NCBI GenBank assembly: GCA_025356815.1
Contig: JANXQL010000069.1
Span: 1-53,123 of the forward strand
Reading direction: 5' to 3'
Length of the DNA: 53,123 bases
Source: Pseudomonadota bacterium
Lineage (GTDB): Bacteria > Pseudomonadota > Gammaproteobacteria > Steroidobacterales > Steroidobacteraceae
Shown here: piece by piece, positions 43,865 to 53,123 of the stretch
Position numbering within the stretch: the first letter of the stretch is position 1
Layout: each line of letters starts with the position of its first letter
Translations under genes and position numbers: made by a program
Notes under the pieces: model-generated
The model's database searches: none
What the model saw: the letters and a program-made list of their open reading frames with translations, nothing else
Told to the model about the DNA's origin: nothing

Positions 43865-43888
43865 CCCCGGCCGCCGCTGCGGCCGGGG
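43865..43888 (-). repeat. Strong intercistronic hairpin between manC and manB
   Basis: CCCCGGCCGC and GCGGCCGGGG are perfect 10-bp arms around a 4-base loop, starting at the base after the manC stop codon. There is no T-run on the minus strand (AGATTTCC follows), so it probably stabilises or partly terminates the transcript, uncoupling manC from manB levels. Confidence 0.6.
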
Positions 43889-45310
43889 CTAGTGGTCGCT
43901 GTCCGTGCGGCCGTAGTTGTCCTCGAAGCGGACGATGTCATCCTCGCCCAGGTACGCACCCGACTGCACCTCGACGATGTGCAGTGGCACGCGGCCGGGG
44001 TTCTCGATGCGGTGCCTGGCACCGATCGGGATGTAGGTCGACTCGTTCTCCGACAGCAGGAAGACCCGCTCGTCACAGGTGATCCGTGCCGTGCCGGACA
44101 CAACGATCCAGTGCTCGGCGCGGTGGTGGTGCATCTGCAGCGACAGCTGCGCACCGGGCTTTACGGTCAGGCGCTTGACCTGGAAGCGGCTGCCCGCATC
44201 GATGCTGTCATAGCTGCCCCAGGGGCGCAGCACCTCGCGATGCAGGGACGGTTCACTGCGGCCCTCGGCCTTGAGCCGGGCCACCAGATTCTTGACGTCC
44301 TGCACGCGCGACTTGGGCGCCACCAGCACCGCGTCCTTGGTCTCGACGACGACGTGGTCCTTCAGCCCCACGGTCGCGACCAGCCGCTGGGTCGAGTACA
44401 GGTAGCAGCCGCTCGAATCCTCGCTGACGACGTCGCCACGGGTGACGTTGCCGTTGGCGTCCGCCGGCGTGCTGTCCTGCAGCGCCGACCAGGAGCCCAC
44501 GTCGCTCCAGCCCGCGTCCAACGGCACGACCACGGCGTCGTGGGTCTTCTCCATCACCGCATAGTCGATCGAATCGCCCGGGCAGCGCGCGAAGTCGGCC
44601 GGCTCCAGGCGCGTGAAGTCTAGGTCCCGCTTCGCCCCCGCGAGCGCCGCGCGACTCGCGTCCAGCATCGCCGGTGCGAATCTGGCGAGTTCGTCGAGGT
44701 AGCGACGCGCGCCGAACAGGAACATGCCGCTGTTCCACAGGTACTCGCCGGACGCGACATAGCGCGCGGCGCGCTCGGCATCGGGTTTCTCGACGAACTC
44801 GGCAATCGGGTAGGCAGGCCCCTCGCCCGCGCCGCGGCGAATGTACCCGTAGCCGGTCTCCGCGTGCGTCGGCACGACGCCGAAGGTGACCAGCTTGCCG
44901 GCATGCGCGGCGGCAAGACCGCGCCTCACGGCGGCACAGAACGCCGCCACGTCGCGCAGCAGGTGGTCAGCGGGCAGCACCAGCAGCATGGCGCTCTCGC
45001 CGGCCGTCGACTGCAGCGCCGCGAGCGCCGCGATCGCGACCGCAGGCGCGGTGTTGCGTCCGACGGGCTCGAGCATGATCGCCGTCGGCGCGACGCCGAT
45101 CTGGCGCAACTGCTCGGCGACCAGGAAGCGGTGGTGCTCGTTGCAGACCACGATCGGCCCGCCGGCGCCGAGCCCGCCCAGGCGCAGCACCGTGTCCTGC
45201 AGCATCGTCTGCTCGCCGACCAGCGGCAGGAACTGCTTGGGATGATGCTCGCGCGACAGCGGCCACAGCCGGGTGCCGGCGCCGCCGGAGAGGATCACGG
45301 GGATCAGCAT
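43889..45310 (-). CDS. manC: Mannose-1-phosphate guanylyltransferase/mannose-6-phosphate isomerase
   Basis: This 473-residue bifunctional enzyme makes GDP-mannose and also isomerises fructose-6-phosphate to mannose-6-phosphate. The N-terminal nucleotidyltransferase has [20 protein letters not shown] (8-27), followed by DHLL, FVEKP and NSGMFLF motifs. The C-terminal type-II PMI cupin has [27 protein letters not shown] and [11 protein letters not shown]. The order and length match ManC/AlgA/CpsB. The ATG at 45310 follows GGAG at 6 bases. The gene lies 35 bp after ugd, and the three sugar genes run in one direction as a probable operon. Confidence 0.96.
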   Translation of the reverse strand: MLIPVILSGGAGTRLWPLSREHHPKQFLPLVGEQTMLQDTVLRLGGLGAGGPIVVCNEHHRFLVAEQLRQIGVAPTAIMLEPVGRNTAPAVAIAALAALQSTAGESAMLLVLPADHLLRDVAAFCAAVRRGLAAAHAGKLVTFGVVPTHAETGYGYIRRGAGEGPAYPIAEFVEKPDAERAARYVASGEYLWNSGMFLFGARRYLDELARFAPAMLDASRAALAGAKRDLDFTRLEPADFARCPGDSIDYAVMEKTHDAVVVPLDAGWSDVGSWSALQDSTPADANGNVTRGDVVSEDSSGCYLYSTQRLVATVGLKDHVVVETKDAVLVAPKSRVQDVKNLVARLKAEGRSEPSLHREVLRPWGSYDSIDAGSRFQVKRLTVKPGAQLSLQMHHHRAEHWIVVSGTARITCDERVFLLSENESTYIPIGARHRIENPGRVPLHIVEVQSGAYLGEDDIVRFEDNYGRTDSDH

Positions 45311-45345
45311 GCAGGGCTCCTAGAACGTTCGCCGCGCCGTCGGAC

Positions 45346-46680
45346 TCAGCGCGCGCGCGCCCCGCGGCCGATGCCGTAGTAACGAAACCCGTAGCGGGCC
45401 ATCAGCTGCGGATCGTAGAGGTTGCGGCCGTCGAAGATGACCGGGGCTGAGAGCGCCGCCTTCAGCGCGTCGAAGTCGGGGCTGCGGAACTCGCGCCATT
45501 CGGTGACGATCGCCAGCGCATCAGCCCCGGTCAGGGCCTCCTCCATGCTCGCGGCGAGCACAAGGTCGGCACGCTCGCCGTAGATCCGCTGCGTCTCGGG
45601 CATCGCGACCGGGTCGTACGCGCGCACGCGCGCGCCTGACGCCCACAGCGCCTCGAGCAGCACCCGGCTCGGTGCCTCGCGCATGTCGTCGGTATTGGGC
45701 TTGAACGCGAGCCCCCAGACGGCGAACGTGCGGCCCTTCAGGGCGCCTGCGTAGTGGGCGTGGATCTTCTGGAACAGCACCTGCTTCTGGCGCGTGTTGA
45801 CCTCCTCGACGGCGGCGAGGATGCGTGGCTCGTAACCCGCCGCACGCGCCGAGCGCTCCAGCGCCTGCACGTCCTTGGGGAAGCACGAGCCGCCGTAGCC
45901 GACGCCCGGGTAGATGAACCCGTAACCGATGCGCGGATCCGAGCCGATGCCGATGCGGACCTTCTCGACGTCGGCGCCGAGCAGCTCGGACAGGTTCGCG
46001 ATCTCGTTCATGAACGAGATCTTGGTCGCGAGCATCGCGTTCGCCGCGTACTTGGTCAGCTCCGCGGAGCGGATGTCCATGACGATCAGCCGCTCGTGGT
46101 TGCGCGTGAACGGCTCGTACAGCGCCCGCATCAGCTCGGTGACGGCCGGCTTGTCGGTGCCGACGATGACGCGGTCGGGGCGCAGGAAGTCGGTGATGGC
46201 CGCACCTTCCTTGAGGAATTCAGGGTTCGAGACCACGTCGAACTCGAGCATCGCGCCGCGCGCCGCGAGCGTCTGGGTGAGCGCCGCGCGCACCCGGTCG
46301 GAGGTCCCGACCGGCACGGTCGACTTGGTGATCACGACCTTGTAGTCGGTCATGTGCTCGGCGACGGTCCGGGCGACCGCCAGCACGTACTTAAGGTCCG
46401 CAGAACCGTCCTCGTCGGGTGGCGTGCCGACCGCGATCATCTGGAACAGGCCGTGGGCGACGCCCTCGGACGCGTCGGTCGTGAAGCGCAGCCGGCCCTT
46501 GGCCATGTTGCGCGCGATCATCTCGTCGAGCCCCGGCTCGTGGATCGGCACCTCGCCGCGATTGAGCCGGTCGATCTTGGCCGGATCGACGTCCACGCAG
46601 ACGACCTGGTTGCCCGCATCCGCCAGGCAAGCTCCGGTCACCAATCCGACGTAACCTGAACCAAATATCGTGATTCGCAT
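45346..46680 (-). CDS. ugd: UDP-glucose 6-dehydrogenase
   Basis: This 444-residue enzyme oxidises UDP-glucose to UDP-glucuronate with NAD. The Rossmann motif [10 protein letters not shown] is at residues 7-16, the NPEFLKEG segment is at 152-159, and the catalytic Cys-266 is in [27 protein letters not shown] marks the C-terminal domain. The ATG at 46680 fits the family; the frame is open further upstream without match. It is the first of ugd-manC-manB, a precursor set for acidic exopolysaccharide. A TTCCAAATGGAA palindrome (46693-46704) lies just before the start and could be an operator. Confidence 0.96.
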   Translation of the reverse strand: MRITIFGSGYVGLVTGACLADAGNQVVCVDVDPAKIDRLNRGEVPIHEPGLDEMIARNMAKGRLRFTTDASEGVAHGLFQMIAVGTPPDEDGSADLKYVLAVARTVAEHMTDYKVVITKSTVPVGTSDRVRAALTQTLAARGAMLEFDVVSNPEFLKEGAAITDFLRPDRVIVGTDKPAVTELMRALYEPFTRNHERLIVMDIRSAELTKYAANAMLATKISFMNEIANLSELLGADVEKVRIGIGSDPRIGYGFIYPGVGYGGSCFPKDVQALERSARAAGYEPRILAAVEEVNTRQKQVLFQKIHAHYAGALKGRTFAVWGLAFKPNTDDMREAPSRVLLEALWASGARVRAYDPVAMPETQRIYGERADLVLAASMEEALTGADALAIVTEWREFRSPDFDALKAALSAPVIFDGRNLYDPQLMARYGFRYYGIGRGARAR

Positions 46681-46863
46681 CGCAGGGCTTTGTTCCAAAT
46701 GGAAATTTCGCCGCGAAGCGTACGCGCTCGGCCGCCGGCCGTAAAGTCGTGGCAAACGCGTGAAACGGGCGGTGGCGGCAATCCGGCGCGCCCCGCCGGG
46801 CCGCGAGGCGGACCGGCGGTCACCTCGAGATAGTGCACGCAAATGATTGCGGCAGCGAGACTT

Positions 46864-47796
46864 TCAGGTAAGCGTCGCCATCAGCCTCGAGGGCCGGATC
46901 CGGCCGCTTGCGGCGTCGGCTTCGGCGACGCCGAGGAACCTGCCATCGACGGCATAGACGCGCACCTGCCCGGCGGCACCCGGGGCGCCTTCCACAGCCT
47001 GGCCCTGCAGGTAGCTTGCCGTCGTCGCCATCGTCAGGGTGACCGCCGGCAGCGCGCCGAGGACCGTGTCCGGTGGCAACAGCAGCGCATCCAGCGCCAC
47101 CTCGTTGCCTTCGAGCGCCTCCAGCGCCGCGAGCGGATGGGCCGGCAGGTTCGACAGCGCCCCGCCGACATCGGTGCGGCGCAGTGCCGACAGGTGGCCG
47201 GTGGTGCCCAGGCCCGCGGCGATGTCCTCCGCCAGCGTGCGCACGTACGTCCCCTTCGAGCAGGTCACCTCGAAGGACAGCCAGTCCTGCCCGAGCCCGA
47301 GCAGCGAGAGGGTCTCGATTCGGACGGGCCGTGGCGGCCGCTCGACCTCGATGCCCTGGCGAGCGAGCGCGTAGAGTGCCTGACCATCGCGCTTGAGCGC
47401 GGAATACATCGGTGGCACCTGCGTCGTCGCGCCGACGAAGCGCTGCAGCACCGCCTTCACCTCGGCGCCCGACAGCGGCGGCACCGGCCGACGCTCGACC
47501 ACCTCGCCCTCGCGATCGCCGGTCACGGTGCGCGCGCCCATCGACACCGTCGCCTGGTAGCGCTTGTCTGCATCGAGCATCAGGCCCGCCACCTTGGTCG
47601 CCTGACCGAAGCACAGCGGCAGCACGCCGCAGGCGAGCGGATCGAGTGAGCCGGTGTGGCCGGCCTTGCGGGCGTTGTAGAGGCGGCGCACGCGCTGCAG
47701 CGCCTGGTTCGAGCTCATGCCGATCGGCTTGTCGAGCAGCACGATCCCATCCACCGTCCGCCACTCGCGCCGTGCACGCATCGCGCGACCGGTCAT
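46864..47796 (-). CDS. truB: tRNA pseudouridine-55 synthase TruB
   Basis: TruB makes pseudouridine 55 in the T-loop of tRNAs. The 310-residue protein has the N-terminal GIVLLDKPIGMSSNQALQ, the catalytic Asp-52 in KAGHTGSLDPLACG, the GDREGEV segment, and CSKGTYVRTLAEDIA. A short PUA-like C-terminal domain follows. Its ATG overlaps the rbfA stop (ATGA). In many gammaproteobacteria rpsO and pnp come next; here 183 bp of non-coding sequence leads to ugd instead. Confidence 0.96.
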   Translation of the reverse strand: MTGRAMRARREWRTVDGIVLLDKPIGMSSNQALQRVRRLYNARKAGHTGSLDPLACGVLPLCFGQATKVAGLMLDADKRYQATVSMGARTVTGDREGEVVERRPVPPLSGAEVKAVLQRFVGATTQVPPMYSALKRDGQALYALARQGIEVERPPRPVRIETLSLLGLGQDWLSFEVTCSKGTYVRTLAEDIAAGLGTTGHLSALRRTDVGGALSNLPAHPLAALEALEGNEVALDALLLPPDTVLGALPAVTLTMATTASYLQGQAVEGAPGAAGQVRVYAVDGRFLGVAEADAASGRIRPSRLMATLT

Positions 47797-48230
47797 GGCG
47801 TCGGGTCGCCTCCGGCGGGTTCGCCGTCCGGCGGCGTCGCAGCGTCCGACGACGCGTGTGCCTCGGCCGCGCGGCGCTCATCGCTGGCCACGGCGGTGTT
47901 GATCAGCGCCGACAGACGCGCTGCCTCGTCGATGGTGGCATCCGGCAGGAAGCGCAATTCCGGCACGTGGCGGATCTGCAGCTGCTTCTTCAGGTGAATG
48001 CGCAGGAATCCGGCCGCCGACGCGAGCGCGGTGCGGACCTCCTCGACCGGCCGCTTGGAGTCGAACGGCAGGAAGTACACCTTGGCATGGCTCAGGTCAC
48101 GGCTGACCTCGACGGCCGTGATCGTGACCAGGCCCACGCGCGGATCCTTGACCTCGTGGCGCACGAGATCGACCAGCAGACGCAGGATCTGCTCCTCTAT
48201 CCGCCGGCTACGCTGGAAGTCCTTCGGCAC
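47793..48230 (-). CDS. rbfA: Ribosome-binding factor A
   Basis: This 145-residue KH-fold protein helps 30S maturation at the 5' end of 16S rRNA. It shows the typical SRRIEEQILRLL start, VKDPRVGLVTITAVEVSRDLSHAKVYF, and the helix with FLRIHLKKQLQIRHVPELRF. The last 25 residues are an acidic, Ala/Pro-rich tail outside the fold. The GTG start at 48230 lies one base after the infB stop; the end overlaps truB by 4 bp. Confidence 0.95.
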   Translation of the reverse strand: MPKDFQRSRRIEEQILRLLVDLVRHEVKDPRVGLVTITAVEVSRDLSHAKVYFLPFDSKRPVEEVRTALASAAGFLRIHLKKQLQIRHVPELRFLPDATIDEAARLSALINTAVASDERRAAEAHASSDAATPPDGEPAGGDPTP

Positions 48231-48231
48231 G

Positions 48232-50730
<2,499 letters not shown>

Positions 50731-50742
50731 TCAGGAAGCTCC

Positions 50743-52257
50743 TCAAGATGACGCGGCGCCGTCGGCGAACCAGTGGGCTCGGGCGGCCATGATGAGCCTG
50801 CCCGCGCGCGCGTCGTCCAGGTCGTCGATACCTTCCAGATCCTCGGTCGACTGCTCCGCGAGTTCCTCGCGCGTATGGATGCCGCGGGCCACGAGTGCCG
50901 CGGCGAGCGTCTCGTCCATGCCCTCGACCGTCAGCAGGTCGTCGGACGGGGCGCCGTCCGCGCTCTCCTCGGTCGCGATCGCCTGCGTCAGCAGCACGTC
51001 GCGCGCGCGGTTGCGCAGTTCGCGCACGATGTTGTCGTCGAACTCCTCGATGGCGAGCAGTTCGTTGGTCGGCACGTAGGCGATTTCCTCGATGGTCGAA
51101 AAACCCTCCTGCACGAGGATGGTCGCGACGTCGGCGTCGACGTCGAGCGACTTCATGAACATGTCGCGCAGTTCCTTCGTCTCCGACTCGCTCTTCTCGT
51201 CGGCCTGCTGCTCGCTCATGATATTGAGCTTCCAGCCGGTCAGCTCCGACGCGAGGCGGATGTTCTGGCCGCCGCGGCCGATCGCCTGCGACAGTTTCTC
51301 CTCCGCCACGGCGATGTCCATGCTGTGCTGGTCTTCGTCGACGACGATCGAGGTGACCTCGGCCGGCTGCATCGCGTTGATGACGAACTGCGCCGGGTTG
51401 TCCTCGAACGGGATGATGTCGACGCGCTCGCCGGCAATCTCATTGGAGACGGCCTGCACGCGGCTGCCGCGCATGCCGACGCAGGCGCCGACCGGGTCGA
51501 TGCGCGGGTCGTGGCTCTTGACCGCGATCTTGGCGCGGATGCCCGCGTCACGGGCGGCGCCAAGGATCTGGATCAGGCCCTGGCCGACTTCCGGAACCTC
51601 GAGCTTGAACAGCTCGATCAGGAACTCGGGAGCCGTGCGCGACAGGAAGATCTGCGGGCCGCGCGGCTCGGAGCGCACTTCCTTCAGGTACGCCTTGATG
51701 CGATCCTGCGTGCGGATCGGCTCGCGCGGGATCAGGTTCTCGCGCGGTACGAACGCCTCTGCATTCTGGCCGAGGTCGACGTAGACACCGTTTCGATCGA
51801 CGCGCTTGACGATGCCGCTGACCAGGGTGCCGATGCGGTCCTGATAGGCCTCGACGACCTGCGCACGCTCGGCCTCGCGCACCATCTGCACGATGACTTG
51901 CTTCGCGGTCTGCGCGTCGATTCGCCCGAACGACTCGCCCTCGAGCGGGACCTCGACGTAACCGCCGATCTCCGCCGCCGGGTTCACGTCCAGCGCGTCC
52001 TCGAAGCGCAGCTCGCGCTCGGGGAACTCGAGTTCGCGCGAGTCGTCTGCGAACACCTTCCAGCGCTGGAACACCTCGTAATCACCGGTCTTGCGGTTGA
52101 TCGCAACGCGCACGTCCATGTCCTCGCCGTGACGCTTGCGCGTCGCGGAGGCCAGAGCAGCTTCGAGCGCATCGAAGATGATCTCCTTGTCGATGCTCTT
52201 CTCGTTGGCGACGCTTTCGACCGCGTCAACGATTTCCTTCAGCGTAGTTCTCGCCAT
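50743..52257 (-). CDS. nusA: Transcription termination/antitermination protein NusA
   Basis: This 504-residue RNA polymerase-binding factor modulates pausing, termination and antitermination. It has the N-terminal polymerase-binding domain (to about 130), an S1 domain (GTLVSGIVKRVDRNGVYVDLG), two KH domains with ACVGMRGSRVQAVSNEI and AIGRGGQNIRLASELTG, and the two C-terminal acidic repeats found in gammaproteobacteria (about 365-425 and 440-500). The start has GGGAG about 8 bases upstream. It lies 6 bp after rimP. Confidence 0.97.
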   Translation of the reverse strand: MARTTLKEIVDAVESVANEKSIDKEIIFDALEAALASATRKRHGEDMDVRVAINRKTGDYEVFQRWKVFADDSRELEFPERELRFEDALDVNPAAEIGGYVEVPLEGESFGRIDAQTAKQVIVQMVREAERAQVVEAYQDRIGTLVSGIVKRVDRNGVYVDLGQNAEAFVPRENLIPREPIRTQDRIKAYLKEVRSEPRGPQIFLSRTAPEFLIELFKLEVPEVGQGLIQILGAARDAGIRAKIAVKSHDPRIDPVGACVGMRGSRVQAVSNEIAGERVDIIPFEDNPAQFVINAMQPAEVTSIVVDEDQHSMDIAVAEEKLSQAIGRGGQNIRLASELTGWKLNIMSEQQADEKSESETKELRDMFMKSLDVDADVATILVQEGFSTIEEIAYVPTNELLAIEEFDDNIVRELRNRARDVLLTQAIATEESADGAPSDDLLTVEGMDETLAAALVARGIHTREELAEQSTEDLEGIDDLDDARAGRLIMAARAHWFADGAASS

Positions 52258-52263
52258 GTCTCG

Positions 52264-52743
52264 TCACTCCCGCCGCGTGCCGTCATCGGGCACCAGCCGC
52301 GCCGTCTTGATCTCGTTAAGGCTCAATTCAACAATCGTTTCGTCGACCTCGAGCGTCACGCCCGCGTCGCCTACCGCCGTGAGCTGCCCCGTCCAGCGAC
52401 GACGTCCGTCGCGCGGCAGCAGGCTCTCGACATGTACCCGCCTGCCGACGTGGCGCACGAAGTGCTCGCGCGTCCGCAGCGGCCGGTCGAATCCCGGCGA
52501 GGACACCTCGAGGGTGTACTCCGCCTTGATGGGGTCTGCGACGTCCAGCGCGGCACTCACCGCGCGGCTCACCGTCTCGCAATCCTCCACCGTCACCCGA
52601 TTGGCCTCGGTCTCGCCACCGGGCCTGTCTATGTAGAGCCGCAGCACTGCGCCGCCACGGTGGGCGTGGTACTCGAGCTCGACGAGCTCCAGCCCCCGCG
52701 TCGTCACCTCCGGCTCCAGCAGCCTGATCAGCGCCTCGCGCAT
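52264..52743 (-). CDS. rimP: Ribosome maturation factor RimP
   Basis: This 159-residue protein helps 30S subunit assembly. It shows the RimP pattern: LIRLLEPEVTTRGLELVELEY, AVLRLYIDRPGG, VTVEDCETVSRAVSAALD, and YTLEVSSPGFDRPLRT, followed by a C-terminal SH3-like domain. The ATG at 52743 was chosen as it begins just before the conserved domain; the frame continues upstream through the terminator region and is not coding. It opens the rimP-nusA-infB-rbfA-truB operon. Confidence 0.95.
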   Translation of the reverse strand: MREALIRLLEPEVTTRGLELVELEYHAHRGGAVLRLYIDRPGGETEANRVTVEDCETVSRAVSAALDVADPIKAEYTLEVSSPGFDRPLRTREHFVRHVGRRVHVESLLPRDGRRRWTGQLTAVGDAGVTLEVDETIVELSLNEIKTARLVPDDGTRRE

Positions 52744-52798
52744 TCCCGTGCCCCGGGCCGCGACGGCCCCTTCGCAATCCAGGCCCAAAAAACAGGCC

Positions 52799-52822
52799 AA
52801 AAAAATGGGCCGTCGGCCCATT
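52799..52822 (-). terminator. Intrinsic terminator directly upstream of rimP
   Basis: On the minus strand, arms AATGGGCC and GGCCCATT with a 3-base loop are followed by seven T. It lies about 55 bases before the rimP start, and would end a minus-strand transcript from beyond the window. It may also act as a leader attenuator for the rimP operon if that promoter is further upstream. Confidence 0.75.
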
Positions 52823-52859
52823 CTCGCGGTCGCGGACCCGTCACGGCCCCGACCCAAAC

Positions 52860-52882
52860 GAAAAAGCCCCCACAGGGGCTTT
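52860..52882 (-). terminator. Second intrinsic terminator upstream of rimP
   Basis: On the minus strand, AAAGCCCC and GGGGCTTT with a 4-base loop are followed by TTTTT. It stands about 40 bases before the first terminator, giving two in tandem. Between it and the window end I see no supported gene, only the inverted repeat at 53072-53091 and a weak hairpin at 52896-52919. Confidence 0.75.
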
Positions 52883-53071
52883 CATCTCGACCTCAGAACC
52901 GCTCCGCCAGAGCCGGTTCCCTTCAGCCCCCGAGTATACGTCAGACATCCATGTAGGGAAAGCGGTTGGCATGGGTGCCGCGCCGGGCCTGGGCCGAGGC
53001 CGAGCATGGCGCCTAGTGCGCAATTGAGACGCATTTACGCGAGTCCTAGACATTCGAAACAAAAAAACCAG

Positions 53072-53091
53072 TAATCGACGGTATTCGATTA
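53072..53091. promoter_or_regulatory. Perfect palindrome in AT-rich sequence near the window end
   Basis: TAATCGA-CGGTAT-TCGATTA has perfect 7-bp arms with a 6-base spacer, in sequence clearly more AT-rich than the coding regions. It looks like an operator for a dimeric regulator controlling a promoter at or beyond the window edge. Confidence 0.4.
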
Positions 53092-53123
53092 TGCAAAGCG
53101 AGGGCAGAGAATCCCGGCCCGTT

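Noticed and set aside
52896-52919. Hairpin GAACCG...CGGTTC near the window end, considered as a tRNA or riboswitch part
   Set aside because: No cloverleaf or known riboswitch core around it.

Overview
The window is very GC-rich bacterial chromosome. Gene order points to a gammaproteobacterium: the glrK-qseG-glrR trio, rimP-nusA-infB-rbfA-truB, feoA-feoB plus a small third gene, cstA-ybdD, and srkA. C-terminal sorting signals (GlyGly-CTERM with its rhombosortase, and a PEP-CTERM-like protein) fit an environmental Nevskiales, Xanthomonadales or Chromatiales-type lineage. The exact taxon cannot be fixed from sequence reading alone. There is no CRISPR array, rRNA gene, intact insertion sequence or recognisable prophage.

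Layout. 1-1437: 3' part of a YtcJ-like amidohydrolase. 1860-2522: a HigBA-type toxin-antitoxin operon with promoter and operator. 3012-5981: three overlapping genes (N-formylglutamate amidohydrolase-like, YbdK-like carboxylate-amine ligase, metallo-beta-lactamase-fold hydrolase). 6039-9704: a large PAS/GAF/GGDEF/EAL c-di-GMP protein. 9911-13453: typA, a lipoprotein and srkA. 13575-18095: a galE-like gene and the GlrK-QseG-GlrR envelope signalling set. 18082-20246: a flippase-like membrane protein and a sugar aminotransferase. 20403-22248: tRNA-Glu, tRNA-Ala, gltX and tRNA-Val, with two good sigma-70 promoters.

22249-24441 is a gene-poor, island-like stretch directly after tRNA-Val. It holds a frameshifted small gene, a ParDE-type module and long non-coding sequence. 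24442-28394 is the most distinctive locus: a secreted protein with 16 DGTxAGT repeats and a GlyGly-CTERM-like tail, overlapping by 4 bp the gene for its likely processing protease, a rhombosortase. A possible sigma-54 promoter and nested inverted repeats lie just upstream. It is followed by a LysR pseudogene, a DUF885 lipoprotein, a PEP-CTERM-like protein and a type-B carboxylesterase lipoprotein.

34337-39937: threonine aldolase, cstA-ybdD, an MFS transporter and uppP on the plus strand. 39957-46680: feoAB and a small membrane gene, then manB, manC and ugd (GDP-mannose and UDP-glucuronate supply) on the minus strand. 46864-52743: the truB-rbfA-infB-nusA-rimP translation and transcription operon, preceded by two intrinsic terminators.

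Common threads are cell-surface building (galE, ugd, manB, manC, sugar aminotransferase, uppP, flippase-like protein), surface sorting (GlyGly-CTERM, PEP-CTERM, several lipoproteins) and envelope sensing (GlrK/QseG/GlrR, c-di-GMP). Several genes carry sequence-level oddities: a GlrR without the GAFTGA loop, a GalE with Arg at the catalytic Ser position, and two frameshifted genes.
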